A stretch of 46,505 nt of DNA from Bacteroidota bacterium (GCA_029561105.1 JAKQJQ010000300.1:1-46505); one strand, 5' to 3'. Positions 1 through 10,173 are shown, numbered from the stretch's first letter. A program made the numbers and translations. Notes: a model not told the origin generated them from the sequence alone.

Positions 1-582
1 TCGGGGAAAAATTCGTGCGTGCTGCATTACATTGAAAACAATCAACCTTGCCAAGCGGGAGACATTTTATTGTTGGACGTAGCCGCCGAGTATGCCAACT
101 ACAACGCTGATTTGACGCGTTCCATCCCCGTCAGCGGACGATTTACGCCACGACAACGGGAGGTCTACGATGCCGTTTTGCGCGTTATGAAATTCGCCGG
201 TGCTATGTTGGTACCCGGAAATGTATTGGATGAATACCAAACCGAAGTGGCCAAAGTGATGGAAAGTGAGTTGTTGGGGTTGGGTTTGTTGACCAAACAG
301 GATATTGAAAAACAAGACCCGGATTGGCCGGCCTACAAAAAATATTTCATGCACGGCACCTCGCACCACATGGGACTCGATACGCATGACTACGGATTGT
401 TGCACGAACCAATGAAAGCCAATATGGTTTTTACCGTCGAGCCGGGAATTTATATTCCTGCCGAAGGCTTTGGCATCCGTTTGGAAGACAACGTCGTGGT
501 TCAGCAAACCGGCGAACCTTTTAATTTGATGCGGAATATCCCGATTGAGGTGGAGGAGATTGAGTCTTTGATGAACAATTGA
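1..582 (+). CDS. pepP: Xaa-Pro aminopeptidase (M24 family), C-terminal part; 5' end outside window
   Basis: This is the C-terminal catalytic half of a metallo-aminopeptidase that removes an N-terminal residue preceding proline. The frame is open from base 1, reading SGKNSCVLHY before the first possible internal start, so the gene begins upstream of the window. The pita-bread fold dimetal ligands are visible: the Asp pair in LLDVAAEY and NADLTRS, the HGTSHHMGLDTHD block, the Glu in TVEPGIYIP, and the last Glu in IRLEDNVVV. It ends in TGA and is followed at once by an intrinsic terminator. The family is clear; the exact peptidase subtype (PepP rather than PepQ) is inferred from the HHMGLDTHD and EPGIY pattern. 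Confidence 0.93.
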   Translation, partial: SGKNSCVLHYIENNQPCQAGDILLLDVAAEYANYNADLTRSIPVSGRFTPRQREVYDAVLRVMKFAGAMLVPGNVLDEYQTEVAKVMESELLGLGLLTKQDIEKQDPDWPAYKKYFMHGTSHHMGLDTHDYGLLHEPMKANMVFTVEPGIYIPAEGFGIRLEDNVVVQQTGEPFNLMRNIPIEVEEIESLMNN

Positions 583-594
583 TAATTTAAAATC

Positions 595-630
595 AAAAAA
601 CGGCTTGCAGATTTGCAGGCCGTTTTTGTT
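595..630 (+). terminator. intrinsic terminator after pepP
   Basis: CGGCTTGC pairs with GCAGGCCG (one G-U pair) around a short loop. The stem is flanked by A6 before and T5 after. It lies 13 bases after the pepP stop. It argues against the upstream TTG at 613 as the start of the next gene, because that codon falls inside this hairpin. Confidence 0.85.
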
Positions 631-675
631 TCAGTTTGGGTGGGAATCGATTATTTTTGTGGTAAATCTTTTGCC

Positions 676-1458
676 TTGAAAACTACCATTTACAAAAATA
701 CTACCGTGGCTTATTCTGATTACGGCAAGGGAAGTTGCATCGTCTTGCTGCATGGCTACCTTGAAAACCAACACATGTGGGAGGCCTTTGTTCCCGCATT
801 CAGCAAAAGCCACCGCGTCATTACCATTGATTTACTCGGCCACGGAAAAACCGAATGCCTGGGTTACATCCACACAATGGAAGACCAGGCCGATATGGTA
901 CACGAGGTTTTGCACGAACTCCGCATCCGCAAGGCCATTTTCATCGGACACTCGATGGGTGGTTATGTAGCTTTGGCATTTGCCGAATTGTATCCTGAAA
1001 GTGTAAAAGGTCTGGTGTTGCTCAATTCTACTTCGCGTGCCGACAGCGAAGAGCGCAAAACCAACCGCGATCGCGCCATCAAAGCGGTAAAGAAAGACTA
1101 CACGGCTTTTATCAGGCTTTCTATTGGCAATTTGTTTAGCGAAGACAATCGAGGGAAGCTAACGACCGAAATTGAGCAAGTAAAAGCAGAAGCGCTGCAA
1201 ACGCCGCTGCAAGGTGTCATTGCTGCGCTAGAAGGCATGAAGGTACGTAAGGATCGAGAGGTGTTGTTGCATTTTGGCCCGTATCCAATATTGCTCGTGC
1301 TGGGCAAAAAAGATCCGGTTCTAAACTACGAGGAAAGCCTGGAGCAGATTGAAAACACCAAGGTAAAGCTGGTGACTTTCCCCGATGGTCATATGAGTTA
1401 CATCGAAAACCGCGACGCAGTTAAGAAAACGTTGATGGATTTTATCAAAAGCGTTTAG
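676..1458 (+). CDS. alpha/beta-fold hydrolase
   Basis: This is a 260-residue alpha/beta hydrolase, probably a soluble esterase or lipase-like enzyme of unknown substrate. Visible features are the oxyanion-hole motif LLHGYLEN (about residue 24), the nucleophile elbow GHSMGG with Ser93, an acid at about Asp213 (KKDPV) and the catalytic His at about 239 (DGHMSY). I chose TTG at 676 as start. The frame is open further upstream, but those codons run through the pepP terminator and encode no recognisable domain, whereas KTTIYKNTTVAYSD is the usual family opening. A -7-like TATTTTTG sits at 652-659, so the leader would be very short. The stop overlaps the stop of the convergent nuclease gene by 4 bases. 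Confidence 0.85.
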   Translation: MKTTIYKNTTVAYSDYGKGSCIVLLHGYLENQHMWEAFVPAFSKSHRVITIDLLGHGKTECLGYIHTMEDQADMVHEVLHELRIRKAIFIGHSMGGYVALAFAELYPESVKGLVLLNSTSRADSEERKTNRDRAIKAVKKDYTAFIRLSIGNLFSEDNRGKLTTEIEQVKAEALQTPLQGVIAALEGMKVRKDREVLLHFGPYPILLVLGKKDPVLNYEESLEQIENTKVKLVTFPDGHMSYIENRDAVKKTLMDFIKSV

Positions 1459-4211
1459 TTTTTTTCGGTAAAAGGGATGGCGGGGTCAAAAATTTCGTTG
1501 AGCAACAAAACCATTTGTTCAGTGTAATCGGCAATCGTTACCTTATCGATTGTGAAATTATCTTCTTTTCCTGATTTGAAATTAAACGGCAAGAAACCTG
1601 ATTTCATGTTTTTAAACGAGACGATTCCTGCCTGTATGCCATCTTCTTTGATATCATCGCTTAGCATTGCAGCATAGGCCAAAACCTGGATGATTTTGTC
1701 GTTTTTAACCTCGGTTGTCAAGCCCTGCCAGGTTTGTAGTACCATATTGCGTCTTTCGACCTTACCGCTCTTGTAATCGATAATCCTGAGTTTTTTGTTG
1801 AAAGTTTCAATCCGGTCAACGGTTCCTGCGATTTTCACTGGAAAAGGCAATTGGGGATGTTTCAGGATGGTTTCGGAAGCTTTCTCGAGATGCAATACAA
1901 TAATTTCGTTGCCCGCGATAATGCTCTCCAGTTCGGATTTAAGAAAATTGAAGACGTTTCTTTTGGCGACTTCGAAAGCAAGCAAATTTCGGCCTTTCTT
2001 GATGTCTCCTTCTTTATACACAGTCTTGAATTGTGCAAGCACTTCGTCGTCTAGCCTTTGGATAGCCGTGTGAATGTCCTCTGGCGTCAAGACCTTTCCG
2101 ATTAGTGGTTTGTACAAAGCTTCGAGCGTGCCGTGCATGATGGTCCCGAGCGTATTGAGTGCGATATTCTCCTCTACTTCTTCGGTTTCGCGAATGCGAA
2201 GAATGCGTTGGAAATAAAAATCGATTGGATTCCTGATGTAGGTAGTTAGCGCAGTGGGCGAGAACCCTTTCTCGGCGATTTCCTTCAACCGATCCATTAC
2301 CAAGGCCGATTTTGGGATGAGCATGGGGACGTGCGCGGTTTCTGGCAGTTCGGGATTGTATATCTGATGGGTCAATTGATGATTGGGCTGCCGTTCTACT
2401 TCGAGTTGCGTGATGAAACGGCTTTTTTCGCCGGCATCGAGCCCTTCGCTTTCTGTATTGTAAATGAGGTAGATGTTTTTGGCGCGTTGCAATAAGTGGT
2501 AAAAATGGTAGGTGTAAATCGCATCTTTTTCTTTGTAGGTGGGCAAGCCAAGTTCGCGTTTGACATCGTAGGGAATGAACGAATTTACTGATTTACCAGC
2601 CGGGAATTTTCCTTCGTTCATTGCAGTTACGATAACCGTTTCAAAATCCAGCACACGGCTCTCAAGCACACCCATGATTTGTAAGCCGTTGAGAGGCTCA
2701 CCTTCAAAAGATACTTCGGCCAGCTCAATTACCTGCTTGTAAATTGCCTGTAAAGTTCTAATATCGTTAATGTGCGGGTGTAAAAGGCAATAGTTGGTGA
2801 GTTTGTTAATTACTTTGAAAACGGCATACACAAACGCTTTTGCGATTTTCTCTGCTTCACTTTCGACACTTAGGTTTGACTTGATTTGTTCTAAAAGTGC
2901 CGTTATGCGCTCTAGCGCTTCGAGAGCTCCTTGGTCCCATTTCTCAAACAAAAGACCAAACAATGCCTTGGGAATTGCATGCAACTCCATCAATTTTTTA
3001 TGTGTAATAAAAGTATAATTATTGCGTTTTATGATACCTACAAGTGCACCGGCATTGACATAAGGCTCGATTAATGGATGCGTTAACAAGTCAAGTACAT
3101 CTTTATAATAGAATAAATAACCTTGGTTATTCCGCGAAGCGACATTGGCATGCATCTTTATTAGTTTGGCTACTAACACCTGCACCGGACTATTTTTGGC
3201 GCCGTATCCCATCGTAATATTGAGTGCCCCAACTGATGCAGGCAACCCGTGCAACAGTGGTGAAAGCAAGGTTTCTTCGCCCAAAACCACTGCAACCTGA
3301 TTCAACGATGTCTCTGTTCGAATAAGCGACTCAATAATAGCGCCTGTTAATTTGGCTTGACCGGCTGCCTTTGGAGTACCAATGACGTGAATATTCTTTT
3401 GTTTTGAAAAATCATCTACCACCCATTGAAATGGGTTGGATTTATACTGCTGCCAACGTTCCTTATACTTACGCAAAAACAAACCGGCATCGTGATAAGG
3501 GTCTGACAAAAATGTTTGGTCTGCGTCCCAGTAGATCCTAGCGTCTGCTGTAGCAACCATATGTTGTATGATTTTCTCCTCAGCAGCATTCAATGCATTA
3601 AAACCTGCGAACAAATACGCAGTTTGTGCGGTGGCAGTTGAAAAATGTTCAATATTCTGTACCGCTTCCCGATAAATTAAACCCTGATAGCCTACACCCT
3701 TTTTAAGCAAGTACCTGTATAGCGAATCATAATAGGTTGGTAAAAGCTTCCAGAAATCTATATAATTCTCGAGTAGTTTGGTTTTTTGTGCTACTTCTAT
3801 GCCCCAGCGCTTGATATCTTCAATATCCTTGAGATATGACAATACATGCATTGGGTCAAGCAAGTATCTATCGATTTCATTAAAATCCTGTAACAACGTC
3901 TTTGCCCAATTGGCAAAGGAATCAAAGGATTGTTGGGTTTCTTTTGGTGTAAGTCCTAAATAGACCTCGTAGAATTCAAACAACAACTCGATTGGATCAA
4001 TAGCACGGATACCAGCCATGTCCTGTACAAACTCTTCGATACTCACAATCTTGGGAGACAAAACGTTTTGCTGAACCTGCCCTTTAATAGCGTCTAAGAG
4101 AAATATTTTTGCACGCTTGTTAGGCAACACCACTACGGTACTTGACAGTCTTTCGGAGTAATCTTCCAGAAGTACTTGCGCTATCTTATCGAGAAATTTA
4201 AAGTTTGCCAT
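1455..4211 (-). CDS. AddB-like PD-(D/E)XK nuclease family protein
   Basis: This 918-residue protein resembles the AddB/RexB partner of an AddAB-type double-strand-break resection complex. The C-terminal nuclease is clear: GTIMHGTLEALY, then GTVDRIETF, then LRIIDYKSGKVE, which gives the PD-(D/E)XK pattern (roughly residues 680-850). The N-terminal half resembles the inactivated helicase fold of AddB (VVVLPNKRAKIFLLDAI) and lacks a GKS/T Walker A motif. Only one cysteine is present (NYCLLHPH), so the Fe-S staple of Bacillus AddB cannot form. Its likely partner, the AddA-like helicase, lies 2.8 kb away on the same strand, with an OmpA porin and kbl between. It starts at ATG 4211, just after the ompA terminator. 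Family assignment is firm; complex membership is inferred. Confidence 0.85.
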   Translation of the reverse strand: MANFKFLDKIAQVLLEDYSERLSSTVVVLPNKRAKIFLLDAIKGQVQQNVLSPKIVSIEEFVQDMAGIRAIDPIELLFEFYEVYLGLTPKETQQSFDSFANWAKTLLQDFNEIDRYLLDPMHVLSYLKDIEDIKRWGIEVAQKTKLLENYIDFWKLLPTYYDSLYRYLLKKGVGYQGLIYREAVQNIEHFSTATAQTAYLFAGFNALNAAEEKIIQHMVATADARIYWDADQTFLSDPYHDAGLFLRKYKERWQQYKSNPFQWVVDDFSKQKNIHVIGTPKAAGQAKLTGAIIESLIRTETSLNQVAVVLGEETLLSPLLHGLPASVGALNITMGYGAKNSPVQVLVAKLIKMHANVASRNNQGYLFYYKDVLDLLTHPLIEPYVNAGALVGIIKRNNYTFITHKKLMELHAIPKALFGLLFEKWDQGALEALERITALLEQIKSNLSVESEAEKIAKAFVYAVFKVINKLTNYCLLHPHINDIRTLQAIYKQVIELAEVSFEGEPLNGLQIMGVLESRVLDFETVIVTAMNEGKFPAGKSVNSFIPYDVKRELGLPTYKEKDAIYTYHFYHLLQRAKNIYLIYNTESEGLDAGEKSRFITQLEVERQPNHQLTHQIYNPELPETAHVPMLIPKSALVMDRLKEIAEKGFSPTALTTYIRNPIDFYFQRILRIRETEEVEENIALNTLGTIMHGTLEALYKPLIGKVLTPEDIHTAIQRLDDEVLAQFKTVYKEGDIKKGRNLLAFEVAKRNVFNFLKSELESIIAGNEIIVLHLEKASETILKHPQLPFPVKIAGTVDRIETFNKKLRIIDYKSGKVERRNMVLQTWQGLTTEVKNDKIIQVLAYAAMLSDDIKEDGIQAGIVSFKNMKSGFLPFNFKSGKEDNFTIDKVTIADYTEQMVLLLNEIFDPAIPFTEKN

Positions 4212-4221
4212 TGGATAAAAA

Positions 4222-4254
4222 TAAAAAAACGCCCCGATAAATCGAGGCGTTTTC
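4222..4254 (-). terminator. intrinsic terminator after the OmpA-family gene
   Basis: On the minus strand ACGCCTCGAT pairs with ATCGGGGCGT (one G-U pair), followed by T7. It lies between the porin stop at 4275 and the start of the AddB-like gene at 4211. Confidence 0.88.
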
Positions 4255-4274
4255 TTAACTATTTAGAATGGAAA

Positions 4275-5684
4275 TTATTTTACCAATTTCACTTCTACAC
4301 GTCTGTTATTAGCTTTACCTTTTTTGGTTTTGTTAGAGTCAATTGGTCTAGTCTCTCCGAAACCAGCTGAAGTTAATCGGTCAGATGAAATACCGTTTTC
4401 AATCAAGTAGTTCTTAACTGCAGCCGCTCTTTCTTCAGATAATTTTTGGTTCATTGCATCCTTACCATCGCTATCTGTGTGTCCTTCGATACTGAATTTA
4501 GATGAAGGATACTCTTTCAAGATTGCAACGATTGACTGCAATACTGGGTAAGTTTGTTGTTGGAATGTCGCTTTACCAGAATTGAACAAAATCGTTTTAG
4601 CGTAAGCGTTCAACTTCATGATTTGCTCCTCAGAAATTTCTGGACAACCATTGTTTGCAACGGTACCTTTAACATCTGGACATCTGTCATCTTTGTCTAG
4701 CACACCGTCACCATCTGTATCTGGCCATGGGCAGCCTCCGTTTTCTTTTGGCCCTTTAACTTGTGGACATTTATCATCTTTATCAGCGACTCCGTCACCG
4801 TCAGCATCTGGACATCCGTTCAATGCTTTTGGACCTGCAACTTCAGGACAAGCATCGTCTTTGTCAGCGATTCCGTCACCGTCTGTATCAGGACATCCTT
4901 GGAATTCAGCTAGACCAGCAACATCTGGACAAGAGTCATTTCCATCGATGATTCCGTCACCGTCTGTATCAGGACATCCTTTGAATTGCTTCAAACCAGC
5001 AACGGTAGGACAAGCATCGTCTTTATCGTAGATTCCGTCACCGTCTGTATCTTTACCTCCGAATTTGAAAGTTAGACCTGCAAAGTGCTGCATGTGGTTT
5101 GGCACATTGTTAGCCATGCCTCTTTCCAAACGCTCGTCGAAAGATTGCTTGTAAGTTGATTGCAATGACAAACCAACCATTTCAGTAAACCAGAAAGTGA
5201 TTCCTAAACCACCTTCAGCGATTCCTGAATTGGCATCTTCCAACCATACATAACCTCCACCAACGTGGATAGACGGATCAATAACTTTCCATCCAAAAGC
5301 AGTACCAAGGCTATATTTGATTTGCCCGTCCGCTGCATAGTAGCTAAGATCACCAGGATTAACCACAGTGTAATCCCCAGGCACCGTAAGGCGTGGGTTA
5401 ACAAATCTTTTAATTTTGTTGATAGATCCTGTTACTCCAAACGAGAAACCACCACCAACGTGTCTTGAAACATTAAGGTAAGAAACTGACGGAAGAATAT
5501 TCCAGTTGTCTTCTACATTAAAATACTGGGAAATCTGATCTTCGAATTTTGTAGCGGCACTTACTCTTGTGTCTACAGCATTCGTACCAAAGGTAATAGC
5601 CCATGGGTTGTTGCTATCTTGCGCTTGTGCACTTAGTCCGATGAACATAATTGCTGCAGCAAATAATTTGTTAAGATGTTTCAT
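4275..5684 (-). CDS. OmpA-family outer membrane protein with thrombospondin type-3 repeats
   Basis: This 469-residue envelope protein should tether the outer membrane to peptidoglycan. It has a signal peptide ([21 protein letters not shown]), an N-terminal eight-strand-like barrel (about 22-210) and five calcium-binding type-3 repeats of the form DTDGDGxxDxDDxCP. A C-terminal OmpA domain follows (about 345-469) with [24 protein letters not shown] and NNRRVEVKL, the usual diaminopimelate-binding fold. Upstream there is a strong Bacteroidota promoter; downstream there is a clean terminator, so it is a single-gene unit. The architecture matches the abundant Flavobacterium OmpA/OprF-like porins. 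Confidence 0.94.
   Translation of the reverse strand: MKHLNKLFAAAIMFIGLSAQAQDSNNPWAITFGTNAVDTRVSAATKFEDQISQYFNVEDNWNILPSVSYLNVSRHVGGGFSFGVTGSINKIKRFVNPRLTVPGDYTVVNPGDLSYYAADGQIKYSLGTAFGWKVIDPSIHVGGGYVWLEDANSGIAEGGLGITFWFTEMVGLSLQSTYKQSFDERLERGMANNVPNHMQHFAGLTFKFGGKDTDGDGIYDKDDACPTVAGLKQFKGCPDTDGDGIIDGNDSCPDVAGLAEFQGCPDTDGDGIADKDDACPEVAGPKALNGCPDADGDGVADKDDKCPQVKGPKENGGCPWPDTDGDGVLDKDDRCPDVKGTVANNGCPEISEEQIMKLNAYAKTILFNSGKATFQQQTYPVLQSIVAILKEYPSSKFSIEGHTDSDGKDAMNQKLSEERAAAVKNYLIENGISSDRLTSAGFGETRPIDSNKTKKGKANNRRVEVKLVK
4641..5051 (-). repeat. five in-gene tandem repeats (thrombospondin type-3 units)
   Basis: Five consecutive units of about 75-84 bases encode D-[TA]-DGDG-[IV]-xD-x-[DN]-DxCP. 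They are part of the porin coding sequence and are not a CRISPR or an independent DNA repeat. Codon use is nearly identical between units, so unit gain or loss by recombination is plausible. Confidence 0.9.
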
Positions 5685-5715
5685 ACTTAAATTTTGTTAG
5701 ATTACAATATTGAGA

Positions 5716-5747
5716 CAAAAATAGAAAGTAATTTTTTAACTACAAAA
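5716..5747 (-). promoter_or_regulatory. promoter of the OmpA-family gene
   Basis: On the minus strand TTTTG (5747-5743) is followed after 19 bases by TATTTTTG (5723-5716), the canonical Bacteroidota -33/-7 pair. It sits 32 bases before the start codon. This is the best promoter match in the window, fitting an abundant porin. Confidence 0.8.
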
Positions 5748-5780
5748 CTAAATGTTAAAAAAAACGTGTGTTTATGGGAA

Positions 5781-6974
5781 TTATATAACATTTAAAGCTT
5801 TACCTACAAGCCTAAATGCCTCGATGGCTTGGTCAAGATTTTCTTTGGAATGTGCCGCTGATAACTGTACGCGAATTCTCGCTTTTTCTTTAGGCACTAC
5901 AGGGAAAAAAAATCCTATGACGTAAATGCCTTTTTTTAACAATTCATCGGCCATTGTTTGTGCCAACTTTGCATCGTAGAGCATTACCGGAACGATTGCC
6001 GAATCGCCGTCGATAATATCGAAACCCGCTTCTTTCATGCCTGCTTTAAAATAGTTGGTATTCCACTCGAGTTTATCGCGTAGCGCGGTATCTTGCCCGA
6101 GTAGTTCAAAAACTTTAATCGATGCGCCAACTATGCTAGGCGCCAGCGAATTTGAAAACAAATAGGGTCTTGACCGTTGACGCAACAATTCAATGATTTC
6201 TTTTTTTCCGGTAGTGTATCCTCCCATCGCACCTCCCAATGCTTTTCCCAGAGTTCCTGTGATAATGTCTACGCGTCCCATAACGCCTTTGGCTTCTAGC
6301 GTGCCTTTTCCTGTGGCTCCGATAAATCCGGCGGCGTGACATTCATCTACCATTACCATCGCGTCGTATTTATCGGCGAGATCACAAATTTTATCCAACG
6401 GAGCAACGAGGCCGTCCATAGAAAAAACACCATCAGTAACAATGAGTTTGAAACGGCTACCCGCATTTACGGCATCTATCAGTTGTTGTTCCAGATCCTG
6501 CATATTGCTATTTTCATAGCGGTAGCGCGATGCCTTGCAAAGTCTTACGCCATCAATAATAGAGGCGTGGTTTAGGCTGTCAGAAATAATAGCGTCTTTT
6601 TCATTGAGCAACGGCTCAAACACACCGCCGTTGGCATCAAATGCCGCTGCATACAAAATTGTGTCTTCGGTACCATAAAATTCTGCTATTTTTCGCTCAA
6701 GATTTTTGTGGATATCCTGGGTTCCGCAGATGAATCGAACCGACGACATTCCAAAGCCATGCGTGTCTAAAGCGTCTTTTGCCGCCTGTATTACTTCAGG
6801 ATGCGAAGAAAGTCCCAAATAATTGTTTGCGCAAAAATTCAATACCTTCTCTCCTGTAGATATGGTAATTTCTGGGCCTTGGGGAGAAATAATGATTCGC
6901 TCTTTCTTAAAAAGCCCATTGTCTTCTATGGCCTGTAACTCAGACTGCAGGTATTCTTTGATTTTCCCGTACAT
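5781..6974 (-). CDS. kbl: glycine C-acetyltransferase (2-amino-3-ketobutyrate CoA ligase)
   Basis: This PLP enzyme splits 2-amino-3-ketobutyrate with CoA into glycine and acetyl-CoA, the second step of threonine breakdown. It is 397 residues, the normal length. The PLP lysine is K244 in [17 protein letters not shown] (D210, H213), SLNHAS (H136) and [11 protein letters not shown] are all present as in Kbl and related alpha-oxoamine synthases. No threonine dehydrogenase lies beside it, so the pathway partner must be elsewhere. The gene has its own promoter inside the 3' end of the AddA-like gene. Other alpha-oxoamine synthases (BioF, serine palmitoyltransferase) are possible, but the N-terminal sequence and length fit Kbl best. 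Confidence 0.93.
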   Translation of the reverse strand: MYGKIKEYLQSELQAIEDNGLFKKERIIISPQGPEITISTGEKVLNFCANNYLGLSSHPEVIQAAKDALDTHGFGMSSVRFICGTQDIHKNLERKIAEFYGTEDTILYAAAFDANGGVFEPLLNEKDAIISDSLNHASIIDGVRLCKASRYRYENSNMQDLEQQLIDAVNAGSRFKLIVTDGVFSMDGLVAPLDKICDLADKYDAMVMVDECHAAGFIGATGKGTLEAKGVMGRVDIITGTLGKALGGAMGGYTTGKKEIIELLRQRSRPYLFSNSLAPSIVGASIKVFELLGQDTALRDKLEWNTNYFKAGMKEAGFDIIDGDSAIVPVMLYDAKLAQTMADELLKKGIYVIGFFFPVVPKEKARIRVQLSAAHSKENLDQAIEAFRLVGKALNVI

Positions 6975-7001
6975 AATCTCGTTTTATAGATGTGTTAATG
7001 C

Positions 7002-10000
7002 TTACAAATTTACTATATTGATTGTCTCTCCAATATACACCAAAGCCTTTTTTGTCACCCGATAACCCATTTTTTCGATAGCCGCCTGATACTCTTCCAG
7101 TTGCTGTTGGTATTTGGGTTGGTGTAGCCCCGTTTTATAGTCAAGCAGTAACATTTCATTTTGTGCGGTCAATACCATTCGGTCGGGCTTCACGGTCCTG
7201 CCCTCTTTTTGGATAATGGTTTGTTCGTTAAAAATTATATTTTGCTCCGAAAAATAATCGAGCAGCGCTTCGTGCCCAATTATATCACTTATGGTTTTTG
7301 CAACAGCTTCTTGTTGCGTCACAGTGATGAGCCCATCTTCGACTGCCATAGCAATGACCGAACATATATCCGCTTTTGTTTTCACAAACGAAAGTATTTC
7401 ATGGATGACATTTCCATATGATATGGCTTCTTGTTGATACGTACCCCACATTAGCGCCTCTCTTTGCGCAATCTTGATGTTTCTTGGGTCTAGCCTCTGG
7501 GCAACGAGTGGAATTATCTTGCCGCTTTCTCCAGGTTGAGAACGCTCGGAAAGTCTTATCGGAGAACCAAACTCATAAGAAAGAGTATTCGTTTCAAACA
7601 GCCCTTGGTAATCCAAAAAGTCAATAAAAAACGAGGCCATATTGCTCTCTTTTGTAGCGCCATTTTTATCGAGGGTCATGGCCGAAATCACATATAACTG
7701 TTCTACAGCGCGTGTAAGGGCAACATACAATACATTAATATTGTCCAGTAATTCCTCTTGCTTTTTCTGTAAGTATACGTTGGCTGCCGATAGCCCGAGT
7801 CCTTCCACAAATTTACTGTTGTCAACGAGTGCCTTAGGCATCCCGATAGCATCGCCTGTTGCGTCGAGCCACAATTTATCTTTGGGGTTGCGGTTGTAAT
7901 CTTCTTCGGCGAAAGGCATAATAACAACAGGAAATTCAAGCCCTTTTGATTTGTGAATGGTAAGAATCCTCACTGCATTATTGCCCTCGGGCGAAGGGAT
8001 GCTAAATTTTTCTGAATTTTTATCCCAGTACTCCAAAAAATCGGCGATTCCGGCCTGGTTGCGCAAATCCCGTTCGAGCACAATGTCGAGAAAATATTGC
8101 AGGTAGGCATTACTGGTCTCGGGGTGAATGAAATTTGAAATAATCATCTCTACAGCGTCATACAATGCCCTTTTCCTGATTTCGGCAAAGGAGAAATCCA
8201 AATCGTGACTTAACAACCAACTTTCAAAATCATGCTCCGGGACTTGCGCCATTCCTTGCGAAATAAAATCATGTATCGGTATTTGTGGCTGCGCTTTGGC
8301 TAGATAGTACAGGATTTGCGCCTTCGATTCTAAATCCAAACTACTTCTTAGGTACTTGAGCACATGGATGATAAAACTAACCTCGGTTGCATTTCGAATC
8401 ATCAGGGTCTCTGATGACAGCAACGGTATCTTTTGCTCTGTGAGGTAAGTTGCCACTGCGATCCCTTGCCCTCTTTTTCTAGTCAGGATGGCAATGTCTC
8501 GATATTCAAAGCCTTGCGACAGTGCTTTATGGATGGCTTGTACGGTCGCTTTTACATACAAAGTCTCCTTTTCTGGTGCTTCATCTTCATCCTCAGAGAA
8601 ATCCTGCGGCAAGAACGACAGGTTCACATAACCGCCCACTCGATCATTGTGCAATTGATGACTTTTGTTTTCGTAAAGATCTCTATAATCTTCGTTCTTG
8701 AACACACCCGATAGGAATTTAAAAAACCGATTATTGAAATCGATAATTTGCGAATAGCTACGGTAATTCCGATCGAGATGCACAAGCAGTTTCTCAGGGT
8801 TGTTGAACGGATTTTGCTCTTTAGACAACGCGATGAATTGCTCGGCTTTCCCTCCGCGCCAACGATAAATGGATTGTTTTGGATCGCCGACAATCATAAG
8901 TGTCCCTTTCTCGCCGCCTATTTCACTCGACGTTGCATTGTCGATAAGCGGAATCAAATTGAGCCATTGCATCTCAGAAGTATCCTGAAACTCATCGATA
9001 AAGAAGTGCCGGTATCGCTCGCCCAAACGCTCATAAATAAAAGGCGCCGGCTGGTTCTGGATTTCACGGTGGATGATGGCATTGAACGCTGCAATAGAAA
9101 GTATATTCTGCTCTTCCTGTATCGTTGCCAATTCACTACTTAAGGTATTGAGCAGCGAAAGCGGCGTGATATTCTTAAGGAAAGCCTTATAAAAATCTCG
9201 CTTTTCAAAATTTTTATAGATTGTCGCCAGAATTTGGAGCCATTCGGGAATCAGGCTTTCAATAATTGTCTTGTCGGTGGCTGTTTTATTGATGGCTACA
9301 TCTTCAAACTCATGGAATCGCTTATGAGTACTTTTAAGTTCCCCGCGCTGGATATAACCAAAATGATTCGGAAAGGTCTCCCTCGAAAAAGATTTGCGGT
9401 CGATGCCGTTGCTTTCCATCAAATGCATGGCACGATCGGCCAGGGCAATATTTTCAAGCTCGAGGACTTTGGCCGCCTCCGATAACTTGCTTTTGACGGC
9501 AAGGAATTCAGAGATGGTTTTGTCTTTGAACTGCCCTATTTCCTCGCGGCTGTTTTCATTGAGGATCAGTCGGCCGGTTTCGAGAATCTCACGCGAAATG
9601 TCCCAGCTTTTGTCGTCATCGGTTTTTTCCATGGTAAAGTCGATGAGGAGCTTGGTGAGTGTTTCGTCTTCGCCTGCCCTGGATATGAGTGCATCGACTG
9701 CTTCAGTAAGCAGATTTTCTGTGTCGAGAGAAACCTCGAATGTTATTGGAAGGTTTAAATCATGAGCAAAAGCGCGGATAATCTTATGTGTAAACTTGTC
9801 AATAGTCAGTATATCGAAAGCCGCATAATTGTGGATGATATGCTTGATGATTTGTTGTGATTTGCGCTTAATATCGGTCAAGGATAGCTGCGTTTCTGCC
9901 GATATGTGCTGCATAAGTCCGAGTGCTTTGGGATTGGTGTCGGCCTTAGCGAATTCCGACAAACTGTCAACAATCCGGGTTTTCATTTCGTGGACTGCCT

Positions 10001-10145
10001 TATTGGTAAATGTAATCGCGAGAATGTTGCGATAGGCATCGTTGCTTTTTGCCGTCAGGATAATTTTGAGGTATTCTTTAACCAACGCATAGGTTTTGCC
10101 CGAACCGGCCGATGCGTCATAAATGGAAAAAGAAGGTCTTAGCAT
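7002..10145 (-). CDS. AddA-like UvrD/RecB-family helicase-nuclease
   Basis: This 1047-residue superfamily 1A helicase carries a fused RecB-type nuclease and is probably the motor of the AddAB-like resection machine. The helicase motifs appear in order: Walker A ASAGSGKTYAL (about 11-21), LAITFTNKAV (Ia), FFIDEFQDTSEMQW (II), GDPKQSIYRWRGG (III), LDRNYRS (IV), TIHKSKGLEFPVV (V) and NVLYVALTRA (VI). The nuclease motif near the C terminus is VKPDRMVL followed by LLLDYKTGLHQPK. Length is slightly below Bacillus AddA. It is transcribed divergently from sodA, with an 88-bp repeat element in the shared upstream region. No convincing -7 element was seen directly upstream. Confidence 0.92.
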   Translation of the reverse strand: MLRPSFSIYDASAGSGKTYALVKEYLKIILTAKSNDAYRNILAITFTNKAVHEMKTRIVDSLSEFAKADTNPKALGLMQHISAETQLSLTDIKRKSQQIIKHIIHNYAAFDILTIDKFTHKIIRAFAHDLNLPITFEVSLDTENLLTEAVDALISRAGEDETLTKLLIDFTMEKTDDDKSWDISREILETGRLILNENSREEIGQFKDKTISEFLAVKSKLSEAAKVLELENIALADRAMHLMESNGIDRKSFSRETFPNHFGYIQRGELKSTHKRFHEFEDVAINKTATDKTIIESLIPEWLQILATIYKNFEKRDFYKAFLKNITPLSLLNTLSSELATIQEEQNILSIAAFNAIIHREIQNQPAPFIYERLGERYRHFFIDEFQDTSEMQWLNLIPLIDNATSSEIGGEKGTLMIVGDPKQSIYRWRGGKAEQFIALSKEQNPFNNPEKLLVHLDRNYRSYSQIIDFNNRFFKFLSGVFKNEDYRDLYENKSHQLHNDRVGGYVNLSFLPQDFSEDEDEAPEKETLYVKATVQAIHKALSQGFEYRDIAILTRKRGQGIAVATYLTEQKIPLLSSETLMIRNATEVSFIIHVLKYLRSSLDLESKAQILYYLAKAQPQIPIHDFISQGMAQVPEHDFESWLLSHDLDFSFAEIRKRALYDAVEMIISNFIHPETSNAYLQYFLDIVLERDLRNQAGIADFLEYWDKNSEKFSIPSPEGNNAVRILTIHKSKGLEFPVVIMPFAEEDYNRNPKDKLWLDATGDAIGMPKALVDNSKFVEGLGLSAANVYLQKKQEELLDNINVLYVALTRAVEQLYVISAMTLDKNGATKESNMASFFIDFLDYQGLFETNTLSYEFGSPIRLSERSQPGESGKIIPLVAQRLDPRNIKIAQREALMWGTYQQEAISYGNVIHEILSFVKTKADICSVIAMAVEDGLITVTQQEAVAKTISDIIGHEALLDYFSEQNIIFNEQTIIQKEGRTVKPDRMVLTAQNEMLLLDYKTGLHQPKYQQQLEEYQAAIEKMGYRVTKKALVYIGETINIVNL
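7005..7033 (-). promoter_or_regulatory. kbl promoter inside the 3' end of the AddA-like gene
   Basis: On the minus strand TTG (7033-7031) is followed after 18 bases by TAAATTTG (7012-7005). The start codon of kbl is 30 bases further. The elements overlap the last codons of the upstream gene, so kbl can be expressed separately from it. Confidence 0.6.
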
Positions 10146-10173
10146 ATTGGTGAAACTTGATTTGTGTTTGCGT

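Noticed and set aside
613..675. N-terminal extension of the alpha/beta hydrolase from TTG 613
   Set aside because: The codons lie in the pepP terminator and a promoter-like region and encode no conserved sequence; the family start fits TTG 676.
4618..5031. Plus-strand 137-codon frame over the porin repeats
   Set aside because: It is the antisense shadow of the repeat region, Ser/Pro-rich and without a family.
4641..5051. Regular spacing of similar ~80-base units, resembling a CRISPR array
   Set aside because: The units are in frame and encode thrombospondin type-3 repeats of the porin; there are no unique spacers of constant length.
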